From: Apiotrichum sp. Y4204
Lineage: Eukaryota; Basidiomycota; Tremellomycetes; Trichosporonales; Trichosporonaceae
Direction of reading: 5' to 3'
NCBI GenBank assembly: GCA_025531455.1
Contig: JAMYHL010000048.1
Span: forward strand, 186,001-250,000
DNA length: 64,000 nt
Shown here: piece after piece, positions 9,145-20,335 of the stretch
Position numbering within the stretch: the stretch's first letter is position 1
Layout: the number at the start of each line of letters is the position of its first letter
Notes under the pieces: generated by a model
Seen by the model: only the letters and a program-made list of their open reading frames with translations
Told to the model about the DNA's origin: nothing
Databases searched by the model: none
Translations under genes and position numbers: made by a program

Positions 9145-11135
9145 TCAATCCTGCTGCCCGAGATACGCGTCCCAAAAGTGCGGTGTGCCATTGTTCGGCG
9201 GCGCGTAGTCGGTCATATCCTGTAGCCGCGCAATGAGGTTGAAGAGCTCGAGGTTGGCAAACGCTGCTGTCAACTGTTGTTCTCAACACGCAGGCTCACA
9301 CTCCATGACGGCCGGTTGGGTCGTCTTCCACCCCTTGCCCATCGTCTCTACCGCACGCGACTTCATCTCGGCCGCGACGGGGCCGTCAGCGAAAAAGATG
9401 GCCTGCATCTCCGGGTACATGTTGTCGTACCCGTGTGCCCCGAATACCGTAAGGCGCCCGCCGGCCTTTTTGTAGTCGGCCTAGTGTGAGCTTGAGTTGC
9501 TAGGTTGCCCATCCGATGTTTACCCCAATACCCACCTTTGTAGCCAGTAGCCAGCCCAGATCCGGCACGAGATACACCGGGGCGACGTTCGGCGCTGCAA
9601 GATGCCAGCGCTCAGGCATCGTATCGTGCGTGTACACCGAGAACGGCTTGTTTGCTGCCGCCTGCTTGATGGCTTCGAGGTGGGGGGTATAATCTACTCC
9701 GTCCTTGAACCATACTCCGAACGACGGCCAGCCTGGGGTTAATTGATTTCTTCATCAGGACCCACCATCGCGGTGCTCAATGTCGTTGAGAAGATCGCCC
9801 ATCACGTCGTCTAGGAAGATGATCCGTTCCTCAGCCAGCCCTGTCATACCTCACATGTCAGCACGATTCCAGCTCGGCACCCACCATGATCGCTGAGCAC
9901 GATGAGATCCACAATGTCGCCCAAGTTGCGCTTTCTGATACCCTCGCGGAGGTCGCCGACAAACGTGTCTACACAACGAAGCGCGCGAGCCACCTCCGCG
10001 CTGTCCGGCCCCGCCGCGTGTCCCGCCTGGTCCACGTCCGGGAGGTACATGAACATGAGTGAAGGGGCGGCGTCTGGCGGCTTGTCAAAGTACTTTAGGA
10101 GCTCGCACAGCTTGCGTGTCGAGTTCCACTGTGCGTACTGGGTGAAGAAGGAGGGTGATATGTGGGCGGAGGTCGTTGGCGGTCCCGGCCTGGCGTCAGA
10201 GAGAACGAGATGATGGCAGCATGAGAAGAACAGGTATCCTAGCAGAGGCCGTACCTGCTGCAGAGCATATCATCCCTTCTCCATACCCACTCACCACATA
10301 AAGTTCAGCGCCCGCCGGTTCTTCCTCTCCGCGACGCTCCACAGCGGCTCGCCAAGCCACCAGTGCCCCTGCCAGCTGGTATCCGGCGACCCGTAATCAA
10401 ACGAGCCCAGGCCAGGCCGGAAGAAAGTGTTGGCCATGATCCCGTGCGAGGAGGGATACAGGCCGGTGAGGATGCTCCAGTGGTTGGGGAATGTGAGCGA
10501 GGGAAAGACCGGCTGCATCTGCGCGCTGACACCGTCAGCCGCCAGGACCGCCAGGTGCGGGACATGCTCGGCGCGGCTGCGGAGGTAGTCTGGGCGGAAG
10601 CCGTCGAGCGAGACGACGAGCGTCGTGCGGTGGAAATCGTGCGTGCCGTTGGAGAGCAGCGGCAGCGGGGGTATCAACGGTCCGCGCGAGATTGTCCCGA
10701 CGAGAATGAGGAGGGGGAGCAGGAGAACGAGGGTGAAGACCCACGGAATCTGAGGTCAGTGACGAAAGGCAGGACACGCACCTCTACACCGCAGACGGTA
10801 ATGCGCGCGGTGAGGACCTTGCGCGCCTCTCTGAACCACTGCGCATCGCCTAGCCCGCGCAGTGGACTGATCGGACGGCGTTTCCGCCCGCCACCGAGGA
10901 GCGCAGTCGTCGCGTCTGGCTCCTCATCGTCCGCGAGCGGCGGGTAGCTGTGCAGCATGCGATCCGGCGACCGGAGTCCGTTTCCATTTCCGTTACTGTG
11001 TCCGTTTCCGTTGATGTGTCCATTTCCGTTTCCGTTTACGGCGCCGAGCCATTCTCCCGGGGGGTCGACGCGCTCCGCGGCGTCCAGCGCCGGCGTGCGT
11101 AATCCCTCGGGCGGGAGGGTGTGCAGCTCGGCCAT
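9145..11135 (-). CDS. Type II membrane nucleotide pyrophosphatase/phosphodiesterase
   Basis: ENPP-family alkaline phosphodiesterase that cleaves nucleotide pyrophosphates or phosphodiesters outside the cytosol. The start MAELHTLPPEGLRT is at 11135 and exon 1 ends at 10782. After an intron at 10750-10781 a single transmembrane segment (IPWVFTLVLLLPLLILVGTI) follows a cytosolic tail of about 118 residues containing an Asn-Gly-rich tract, so the catalytic domain should be lumenal or extracellular. Catalytic features: VVSLDGFRPDYL (metal-binding Asp), the nucleophile Thr in FPSLTFPNHWSILTGLYPSS, PDVDQAGHAAGP, and LSDHG followed by Met after an intron. Further exons run to the TGA at 9145, ending in an aromatic-rich segment (HFWDAYLGQQD). 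Exons in the last third are inferred. Corresponds to yeast NPP1/NPP2. Confidence 0.88.
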
Positions 11136-11606
11136 GGCGCGCGAGCGGGGCGATCCGAATGGGAATCCGCCAGTGCCGGGTGCTGGATCGCGTGGTGGTG
11201 TCGCGGGCGCTGGCGAGGACGGGCGCGAGCGCTGGCGGAGAGATGAGGGCGGAATGGTTGCGAGTGGGATGGAGAGAGGGAGTGTGTAGAGCACTTTATG
11301 CAGTGTGCTGTTGCTGTGAGAGTTTGTTGTCCAGCAGAAGAGTGTCCCAGATGTTGTCGAGAGCCGAGAGCCAAAGTTCGGCGGATTGTTTGCCCTGGCT
11401 GTCGTCATGTCACACACACTCACACACATTTACGCTCTCTGGCTGTTTGTTGTTGCTCTCTCCACCATCAACAAGCTCAAGGTACGTCCGTGCCGTTCGC
11501 TTCTCATGACAACTCGGCGCTGCACCTGCGGCCGCTCTACGCGGCTTTGCGCTGCATCACGACAGGCCTAGTGCTCTCAGCTGACACACAGAACCCACCA
11601 CTCGCG

Positions 11607-12726
11607 ATGCGGCTGCGTCTCCCACCTCTACACGTCGCCCTGCTTGCACTCGCGCTCGCCCTCGCAGCGCCGTCACTCGCGTCCTCGGGCAACCGGCACG
11701 ACCGTTTCCGCGCGTGCCACGCGTCGTGCGCATCGACCTGCGCGCCGGGGGACATTGGCGTGCTACATTCCCTGCTGGGGTGGGACTGCGCGTCGGAATG
11801 CGACTACAAATGCGCACACAGTCTCACGGACGCGTCGGATCGCGGAGAGGAATACTACCACCAGTTCCATGGCAAGTGGGCGTTCTCGCGCGCCGGGGGG
11901 ATGCAGGAGCCCGCAAGCGTGCTCTTCAGCCTTGGGAACCTGGCCGTCCACGCGGCGGGGTACAAGGCGGCTGCGCGCCGCATCCCGAGAGAGAATGGCA
12001 TGCGGGCATGGCTCCTCACTGCCGCTGGCGTGCACATCAATACCTGGCTCTGGAGCGCAGTCTTCCATACACGTGGTGAGTCCGAAGGAGCTGTTGGTTG
12101 AGGCGGCGTCTACCGCGTCGCGGGCAAGCTCGGTCTCAGCCAACCACCTTTACTCTCTGACACCAGATCTGCCGTGGACCGAGCGCCTCGACTACTTCTC
12201 CGCAACAGTGACGATCGGCATGTCGCTGCTGTACGCGATCGTGCGCGTCTTCGGGCTGCAGACGCCGCGCTCGCGCTCCGCGCTGCTGTGGCCCGTGTCC
12301 GCCGCTGTGCTCGTCACCGTCCTCGCGCACTTTGCATACGTCTCCTCCCTCCCCCACTTTCCGTACGGATATCACGTCGCGTTCGCCGCCGCCCTCGGGA
12401 TGGTGGGTAACCTCCTCTGGATCATGTGGTCTGCGTCATTCATCGCGAGGCCGGCAATTGCGGGCTGGCGCTGGCCGGCGCCATACCCTCGCATCAACTA
12501 TGGCGAGCGCGACTGGACGCCCGCGCTGCTTACCCTCGCGACTATCGCGGCGATGAGCCTCGAGCTTCTCGACTTTCCTCCCATCTTCCGCGTGCTCGAT
12601 GCCCATGCCTGCTGGCACGCGGCGACCATTCCCATCGGCGCGGCGTGGTGGCGCTTCCTCATCCGCGATGCCAACCGGCTCGACACGCGGGTCCTCAGTG
12701 GACCGCCGAGAATGAAGACGCCGTAG
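11607..12726 (+). CDS. PER1: GPI-phospholipase PER1 (PGAP3 homologue)
   Basis: Per1/PGAP3 removes the unsaturated sn-2 acyl chain during lipid remodelling of GPI anchors in the ER. Two exons, 11607-12075 and 12167-12726, give 342 aa, normal for the family. The start MRLRLPPLHVALLALALALA is a signal peptide. A Cys-rich lumenal region follows (CHASCASTC, WDCASECDYKC). The conserved WSAVFHTRD motif spans the intron, with Asp created by splicing. Several transmembrane helices and the CREST-superfamily active-site segment DAHACWHAATIPIG with its conserved histidine are present near the C-terminus. The gene is divergent from the pyrophosphatase (472 bp between starts), so the two may share a promoter. 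Confidence 0.93.
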
Positions 12727-13032
12727 TTGGACCGTGGGCCGTAAGCAGTGAGATGATAGAAATATGGCACATGGGCTGCCTGCGTCTCGATCTCATTAAC
12801 AACGTGCATCTCTCAGCTCTATGGGTGCCAGAGTGGCGCACGCCGCGGTGACTAGGACTAAAAGGGAATAGAGTGCAGACCTCTGGGGCATGACGGGTTG
12901 GGTGTGCTCTATGCTTGGTTTGGTGATGCTTATGCGCGCCTAGAGGTGAGGGGGGCGAACGCGCTGATACTAGTGTGATCCAGCTGCTCTGTACGCAGAG
13001 CTGGCCACTGAGGAGGACGGGGGCGCGTGCAT
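12727..13032. other. Intergenic, convergent 3' flanks of PER1 and ELO
   Basis: Short convergent spacer; no coding or structural signal seen beyond presumed 3' UTRs. Confidence 0.6.
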
Positions 13033-14420
13033 TTACTGCGCCTTCTTGGCGGCGCGCTTGGCGGCACCGGCCTTGTACGTCTTCTTGTAGAAGGCAATGA
13101 AGAGGAAGAGGTACGAGGTGAGGAGCGCGCAGCCGAAGAGAGCAGCAGTCTCGGTACCGGCGCACTCCGCGACCCAGGGGAGCTTGACGCCGAAGCGGTA
13201 GAGGAAGTGCTGGGTGGTCGCAAAGTAGACGATGAAGAGGTCGATAACGAACTGGGTGATCTGCATCGTGGTGAGGTACTTCTTCCACCAGATCTTGGCA
13301 CCGCCGGCAGTCGCGTAGTAGTAGTAGTACATGACGACGTGAACCCAGAGGTTGAGCGAGATGACGACCCACTGGACCGAGGTCTGGCCCTCGAGCTGGG
13401 TGTAGCAGAGCACAGCGGTGGCCGAGTGGTGGAAGACGTGCAGGAACTGGAGGGGCTTCTTCTTGAGGACGAGGAAGACGGTGTCGATGAGCTCAACATA
13501 CTTGAAGTAGTAGTTGATAATGTAGTACGAGACAAGCGTGGTGTTGAAGGCGCGGGGGTGGCAGATCGACCAGTAGGGGCCGTTGGTGAGGATGCGGGGA
13601 ACAATCTCCTCAAGGATGAGGACGAGGAGGAGACCAGAGCCGACGGTCAGGAAGACGTTGTGGATCTGGAAGGGGATCTTGAGCTTGTACGCGGGGCGGT
13701 TGCTGGAATGTTAGCGGGGTGGTATAAGATGGCGAGTAGAGCAGTGAGCGTAGCGGGGAACGTGTCTGGGACGACCGGGGCAGACCACTACTGGCTCATT
13801 TCTAGCACCGCGTGGAAATGATTTGCCTCTCGGCGCGTGCAATGAAACTGGGCTCGGCACCGCATGCTCCGCAATCGACTGGAATCGATCGGAGACCCGG
13901 CCGGAGCAGAGTTGGGAGGCACGGAGCCATCTCCCCACTCCGGGCCATTCGACGTGTTCCTCATCCCGTGGCGGACCACGATTGGGTGCACGCACGCCGA
14001 CAACTCGCCGCGTCTGTCCACCGGGTCATGCAACCCCGCATGTGCTGGAGCACTATTGCCGCGCACCAACACATCGGAGGACCTCCCTTACACGCGTATA
14101 ACGCGTCGAACGCGTCCGCTGCAGTGGACGGTGGGCTCCACCCTGGTCGTGGCAGTCCCTTTCACCGGTCTGGATCGTTTTCATGCCGCTCCTCCTCGCC
14201 CTGCGGCTCCTTTCACTCACCGCATAAGCTCCTGGCCACCGAAGATGACGGCGAGGTAGGTCGCGACGGCAATGACGACCGAGGTGGTGGTCGAGAGCGG
14301 GGTGACGCCGGGCACCCAGTTGACGAGGTGCGGGGGCGGGGCGATACCGGTAGCGTCGCTGAGCTTGCGGAGGGCGGTGATGACGGGGCCGTGGCCCGGC
14401 TGGAAGAGCGAGGCGAGCAT
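13033..14420 (-). CDS. ELO-family fatty acid elongase (3-ketoacyl-CoA synthase)
   Basis: Condenses acyl-CoA with malonyl-CoA in the ER membrane to lengthen fatty acids. Two exons, 14221-14420 and 13033-13702, give 289 aa. All ELO signatures are present in order: KYVELIDTVF (KxxExxDT), the catalytic histidine box LHVFHH, HVVMYYYYY (HxxMYxYY) and TTMQITQF (TxxQxxQ). Several hydrophobic spans fit a polytopic ER protein. The C-terminus AAKRAAKKAQ is Lys-rich, compatible with a dilysine-type ER-retrieval signal. The intron of 518 nt is about ten times the local norm. Substrate length cannot be read from sequence; the Elo2/Elo3 (very-long-chain) or Elo1 class are possible. Confidence 0.94.
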
Positions 14421-16338
14421 GGTGCGTGTGGGCGGTCGGAGGCGAGGTCTGCACTAGAAGAAAAGGAATGAAGAGCCCAAGAACGGCGAGAAGAGAAAAA
14501 GTACAAGAAGAGGAGAGAGGTGGATAAGAAAAAATAAAGAGGGTGGATGTAGCAAAAAAAAGAGTGTGTGATAGCAGCTGGAGGAGGTAAAAAAAAAAAA
14601 GTGCAACAGGATGGCGTGGAGCCTAAAGACGGAACACTCGGCGGCTGGGGGACTGGGCTGGGGGCTGGGAGGGCAAACATCACCCACCCACTCAAGCACA
14701 GCTGCAATGACATCTACGCGCTCGCTGCGCTTGCTGGTGCTGCAGGCATGCATGCATTCATTCTGCAGATGCATCACAGTGCCAGCAGTAGTGCTCATCT
14801 TACACGACACTTGTCCCTTCCACGCGGCCTCTGTTCGCCGCGTCTCTATTTGGGCGGGATCCCAAGCCACCCTTATTAGCCAGTACACAAACAACCGTCG
14901 CAAGCTTGCTACATCCGGAGGACCATTAAAAGAACCGTGCGCGATCGACCGCAAGCCCCCAAGTTAGGGACAACGACAGAGGGACCGTATGGGTTAGAGA
15001 CATGGTTAGAGATAGGGGGGTGGGCGTCTCTGCCTAACTGCATACTCTACAGCCCACGCGCCGCCGCCCCGCTGCCCTGTGTCGGGCCCCTGCAAAACAT
15101 CGGCTCGCGATTGGGCCCACGACGACAGGCGGGGCAGCCGATACCTGTGTCCCGGACTGTCTAGCGCTGGCAGAGAGAGATCCAGAGGACAGTGGGTGCC
15201 AGCTGGGGGGGGTGAGTGGTCCCCGCCAGACAAAATTTCCATAATTTCCATTGCGCAAAACCTAAAACGCAACAAGCTAGTTGCAAGAATGCATTCAAAC
15301 ACGGTAAAGCAAACACGCGTGGGAGAACGATATCTGCTAGCTACAGCCCATGGGTGTGGTCTGGACGCGGGCCGGGGCCCGGAGAGAAACGCCCGATGAT
15401 AGTGCATGGATGACCTCATCTGCGCCGGAGGTGGATGAACAACGGGGCCGGCAAGTGGGTCAGAGATCATTGCCAGCAAGAGAGCACCTACGCATTTGAT
15501 GTTCCTGTGTCGTGCTTGTTGTCGTACTTTGTCGTCGGGGGCATACACATCCTCTCTCTCTCTCTATCTAGATCTATCTGTATCTCCCTCTCTCCCAGTC
15601 GGAAGCTTTCGAACAGCCCAAATCGGGAGCTAGGACGACGATCCCCGCGGCGATCCGCTTCTGGACTGATGACGATCCCACATGCACACACGGATTCTGC
15701 ACACACGGATCTGCGCCCCCGAGCACGCTAGAACAAAAGGAACAGAAACACGTCGGCTGCCGTCAGCCAAGTCGGTGATATCCATCATCCATGACGAACA
15801 GGGGCCTGGTTCTGAGACGGGATGTGCATACATGGTACATGGTCAGGTGTACATGGGTAGCCGCGCAGCAAGGGATATATGGACAGGGGGAGGCCGGGAA
15901 TCGAGGATCTCAAGCTCAGGATATCGGCCAGAGGAAAGGGCAGTTTATCCAGGAGCCGCCGTGGGTGGGCGAATGGGCAGAGCCCGGCCAAGCGATGCCC
16001 GCTCACGGGGTTGTCGAGGTTGCGTACGGGGTTGTGGTCGAGTGGGTTGTGGTCGAGTTGAGTAGTGCATATCACTTTGTCTCCATCGCCCATCGTTTCG
16101 GTTAGGCTTCTGTCGTCGATCAGACAGGCCGCGACACTTTTGCTTCTCACCTCATTCATGGTGCTCAATCTCATTCAGGCACAGACGCGACCCGATCGCG
16201 AAGACTGTGGCCGCGAGAAGCTGATTCCCCCCCCAGTACCAAGAACGCCGTACTGATTGATGCCCTCCCGATTCCACGTATCGTACACTGGATCACATCG
16301 CACAACACGCATTACGACTACAGTTCAGTAGCACAGCG
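14421..16338. other. Long gene-free spacer (1.9 kb)
   Basis: Promoter of the ELO gene on one side and the 3' flank of the unknown-function gene on the other. It holds a purine-rich A tract (about 14460-14600), a CT microsatellite (about 15555-15600) and a GTTGTGGTCGAGT direct repeat near 16025-16055. No convincing gene, tRNA or element seen. Confidence 0.6.
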
Positions 16339-17821
16339 TCATCTCACTGTTTCACTGCCGACGACCATCCCACCCCACTCAACGACACGGAACAGCCCCG
16401 CGTCGCGCTGCTGCTCCGCACCAGGGGGCCGGACAATGTCTCGCCAATCCTCCCCGCGGCGGGGCCACGCCGCAGCCTCCGAAGTGGAGACGTTACGAAA
16501 GACACCAAATATGCGCGTCACGACATCCGGAGCCGGCACAATGTCCATTGGCACGGCGGAGGCGTACACTTCCTGTGGGAGGAAGCGAAGCGCGACGAAA
16601 TCGCTCTCAAACTCGGGCAGCCAGAAGCTGAACAAGTCAGCAGAGTCAGGCCTTAGGAGGGCAAACCCACGTGACGAAAGAGGTGCGCGGCTCGACGTCG
16701 AGGCCCAGCGCTTTGAGGGCCGTATCGAGATATACGTCAATTTGCGCGCGCGGGACGAGCACACTGTTTCCCGGCTCGACTGTGGCATACGCCATGTGAT
16801 CCAGGGGGCGCGCGGCGCAGTACTCAACCTCTGCCTCCCAGTAGAGATACGATGCGTCGATTGCGGGGCCGACGGCAACGCCCTCGTCTTCGCCCTCGCC
16901 GCCCGGGGGACCGTTCACGAGTGTCGTGAGCACGCCGCTCGGGCGCGCAGTGACCTCCCACTGGACGCTGCGCGGGGACGACTTGACAGGCGGAGGATAG
17001 AGCGTCGTGAACGCCACTTCCATCAGAGCCGATCCCAAGAGAAGCGCGGCAGCACTCACTCGAGTCGCGCAGCATGACACGAACGGAGACCGCACACTCT
17101 GTCGGTGGAAAGAGGTATACAACGGGCTTCTTCGCCCTGACTCTGGGTGGGCGGCCTTCTGGGGTCAAAACGGGCTTCTTGCGCAACTTTATCTTGATGA
17201 GGAATCTGTGCAGCTTGGATTTAGGGGGGCGAAGTAGCTCGGATGTCAAGTCAGGGCTTACGATGCTGACGCGAACATAGCGAACATCCGCGGCGGCGAT
17301 CTTTACTAGGTGTTCAGCGCCAGCACAGAGGTGCGCATAGTCCGCGTCCCACGTCGCGGGCGTTATTATGCGGCCGTGGTCATCCCACGGACTCGTAACC
17401 ATTTTGATTTCAAGCGCTTCGGGGAGAAAGGCGGGGTAGATGAGGTGCGTGATCTGGCGCCTCCAAGTCTGCCGCGTCAGGTCAGCAGATACACAGGAAC
17501 GTAGGTCAGCAGCGGACTCACGTCTAGATCCTGATGCAGGGGCATGTGGACATGCTCACCCGAAAGCTGTCCATTCATCCTGACCCATATGAGGGTGACG
17601 CTCGGCATGTCATCCTCGACGGCTATGGTGCGTACTGCTGGCGGACTGGGCGGCGTTGGGGGTGGGGAAAGCGGGCGGTTGAACAGGATGCGAAGTAGAG
17701 ACTTGTTCCGTGTGGGCAGCTGCGCGGGCTGTGTGGCCGGAGGTGTGTCTTCTAGGCTCGCGATGCTGCCCTTCTCGCTGCCCTTCTCGCTCACGAGCGT
17801 GGTGTTACTCTTTGACGCCAT
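16339..17821 (-). CDS. Conserved fungal protein of unknown function (KPVIYLYPP-type)
   Basis: Belongs to a family I recognise only by its motifs, with no assigned activity. Minus-strand start MASKSNTTLVSEKGSEKGS at 17821. The first exon is disordered and Ser/Pro-rich. The core contains KKPVVYLFPPTE, VQWEVTARPSGVL, ASYLYWEAE, DTALKALGLDVEPRTSFVT followed after a 44-nt intron by FWLPEFESDFVALRFLPQEVY, and the C-terminal PAPDVVTRIFGVFRNV. Introns fall near 17490-17536, 17005-17065 and 16620-16680, each restoring the family sequence. No signal peptide or transmembrane span. Stop TGA at 16339. The beta-rich core with a closing Pro/Asp/Arg motif suggests a folded enzyme-like or binding domain, but function is unknown. 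Confidence 0.82.
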
Positions 17822-18462
17822 CGCTCTCCGTCCCGGTGTGATACGTCCTGGGAGGTGTATCTCTGTGGTGAGTGCAGTTGTAAGTAACGCTATGCATGGC
17901 ATGCTGCATTTATATGTGAGAGAGTCGCTTGGAGACAGCCAGAGCTTGCGATCTCCTCTGGGTAACGCGGAGAGCTTGCGATGTGGGACGAGTCGCGAGG
18001 CACGAGCACACTGTGGGGTACCATGGGCCGTGTGACACTGGGCAGAAGGTTTGAGAGGTACCGTACTCCTCTGTCCTGTTGCGTTCATAATGCTCAACGA
18101 TCGGGTCTCGTGCATTTGCAGTTGTATCCGGTGGTGGTCTTCGAAGTGTTCATGTACATGCCTGTTACAGATACGAGTTTGTTGATCAAGAAATGTCAAT
18201 ACGAAAGCTGGATCGCTGGTTGCTGGATCGCTGGTCGCTGGCTGATCGGCTGACATGACCCTTGGATATCCGGATATCCGGATGTCCGCCAACAACAAAA
18301 CCCCCGATCGATCGGATCCGCGGGGGGCATGACGTTGCACATTCCGTTCTCTTTGCACAGCTATAACATGCTCTTGACCGACCACAAAAATAACAACCGA
18401 GAGCACACAAAAGCACAGCTCTTGCCAACAACAACAACAACAACAGTACACATCCCTCCGCC
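17822..18462. promoter_or_regulatory. Divergent promoter region
   Basis: Lies between the divergent unknown-function gene and the HAL3-like gene. It contains near-tandem copies of GGATCGCTGGT at about 18210-18240 and a palindromic GGATATCCGGATATCC run at about 18266-18285. No coding evidence. Confidence 0.5.
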
Positions 18463-19830
18463 ATGAGCTTCCCCGCGCGCGGACTCAACTCGACAGCGCC
18501 CTTCAATCCCTCCGCGACGTCGCGATACGGGCTGATGCTCCCACCAAAACCGCAGCAGCCACCACGGCGCGCCAAGGGAACGTTCCGCGCGGCAGAGCAC
18601 CGCCCGCCAAAGGCAGATGGGATCTTCCGTATTGTCGTGGTCGATGGCGACGGACTTGTCTCCGAGATGGTCGCCGCACTGAGCAAGGTGTGTAATAGAC
18701 AGAAAGGGGCTGATTCCAGGATCCGGGAATTGCGCTGCAGGTCGTCGGTAGTGTCGAACAGGGCGCGGTGGACGCCGCGGTGCGCGCTGCATGGGGCGTC
18801 GAGGGGGCGGAATGGGGCGTAAGGGTTTGGCGCGATGAGGACGAGGTATGTATGCGTAAGTACTGGTTAGGCTGACTTTAGACCGCAGGGGTGGTGCTCT
18901 ATCGCGAGGTGGGAGATCCGAGAATCTGTCGATTCTGATGCCAGCTCCGGCGATGGGCTGATGCCGTGCTTGTCGCGCCGTGCTCGGCGGATATGCTCGC
19001 GAAGATTGCGGCCGGGATGAGCGAGAACCTCGCGGTATGTGGCTGATGATGAGGATTCAGGTCTGACCGCAGCTGTCTCTCCTTCGCGCGCTCCCGGCGT
19101 CCACGCCCGTGATTGTGTGTCCCGCAATGGACCCGGATACGTACCGTAACGCGTTCACGGCGCGGCATCTACGTGTCCTTCGTGACGAACTTCATTTCGC
19201 GGTCCTTGAGCAGCCTGAGTGTGATAGGGAAGGGGAGAGTGAGTGGCTGAAGAAGATCTTACACCTGTGGGCTGTGAAGTTCGCCCCCATCGTACGATGT
19301 TGGGGGCCGAACGCCGTCCCACGCGCCCCTCTAAGCATTCCACACTGACATTAGACGTCGGCGCGATGCTGGACTGGCGTGACATTGTGATAGCAGTGCA
19401 GGACATGGCTGCGCTGTTTCACATGCGGCAGCAGCAACGGTCCCTCGCCGCGGACATGGAGGTAAACGGCGACGGCGATGGCGACAGCAACACACCCGCA
19501 AAGTGGAAGCCCACACACGTCGAGCTCGGCCCGCCACCGCCAGGCGCAGAGCAGTGGACCGCCGACCGGGACAAGGACGGGATCCCCCGCCCGTTCTGGG
19601 TGTTCCGGCCGATCTGGGGCGAGGCGACCCAGCTCCCCCGCGACCCCGCGCACTCGTTCATGCAGCCTGTTCCCGGACTCCCGTCCCAGCGCACAGAGTA
19701 CGACCGCATCGCCGAGTCGAGCCCTCCGAGCTCCACGCCGGTCGACCACCGCCCCAAGGCCATGAGCGCCAACGAGGCGTGGCGTTCGATGAGCCACGGC
19801 ATGTACTGGGAGCAGAAGTGGTGGTGCTGA
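18463..19830 (+). CDS. HAL3/PPCDC-like flavoprotein with altered active-site residues
   Basis: Related to phosphopantothenoylcysteine decarboxylase and the yeast Hal3/Vhs3/Cab3 proteins (CoA synthesis; inhibition of phosphatase Ppz1). Proposed exons 18463-18687, 18720-18845, 18882-18908 (27 nt), 18945-19034, 19073-19238 and 19355-19830 give 369 aa in phase. Homology is clear in VRVWRDEDE, ELRRWADAVLVAPCSADMLA, PVIVCPAMDPDTY, TARHL and VGAMLDWRDIV. Key residues differ: the His of the usual LHIELRRWAD is Tyr (LYRELRRWAD), the Asn of PAMN is Asp, and the canonical ACGDxGxGAM Cys motif is not preserved. The N-terminal region reads VVVDGDGLV where the flavin-binding GATGSVA is expected. The usual acidic C-tail is missing and about 140 unrelated residues follow. 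Likely a regulatory or pseudoenzyme paralogue; the 3' splicing is inferred. Confidence 0.75.
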
Positions 19831-20335
19831 GGATGGATGGCGCTAGCAGGTAGGAGTGCAGTGCCTGGGAGGCCGGCTGCGTTGCTGCCCATGGCCTGTG
19901 ATCGTGGTTGAGCTCTGAAGCCCGAGCCGGAGAGTGTCCACAGGCACTGAGACATTTGCGATCTCTTGTTTTTGCCACCCACTCCGCTCCACATCTCCGA
20001 AAGGAAGGGGTTGCCTTTGATCTCCGATAACAAACGTTATAATCAGATAAACTCTGGAAACTCGTTCTTCGGGATCTGGGAGGACCCTGTGAGAACATGT
20101 CTCATTTGTCATCATCCAAAAAGTGCCACTCCCGATATCGCCGATAACTCCGCCCCGCCCCTGGGCCCCCGACGACGGACTGGTGACTGACCCGAACTGC
20201 TGACCCTTTCTCTCTTCTTCTTCCTCTGGCTTTCCGCCTTTTTACTCCACCCCCCCTATATATAGACTCTACAACTCGCCACTCCCATTCCACTTCACAA
20301 CCACATACACTCTCTCCCTCTCACATCCTTCCACA
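19831..20335 (+). promoter_or_regulatory. ISU1 promoter with GATA cores and TATA box
   Basis: Upstream region of ISU1. GATA cores are at 20026 (GATAAC), 20045-20050 (AGATAA), 20134 (GATATC) and 20143 (GATAAC); TATATATA is at 20257-20264, about 75 bp before the ATG. Basidiomycete iron regulation uses GATA factors such as Cir1 or Sre-type proteins, so iron control is possible but not shown. Confidence 0.45.
20257..20264 (+). promoter_or_regulatory. TATA box of ISU1
   Basis: TATATATA preceded by a C-tract, 72-79 bp upstream of the ISU1 start codon; good spacing for a core promoter element. Confidence 0.55.

Noticed and set aside
14421..16338. tRNA or small-RNA genes in the long spacer
   Set aside because: No B-box (GGTTCGANTCC) or cloverleaf pairing found by eye.
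19221..19243. 23-nt intron in the HAL3-like gene
   Set aside because: Too short for splicing; the GTGAGT donor at 19239 with the TAG acceptor at 19354 gives a normal 116-nt intron and keeps the frame.
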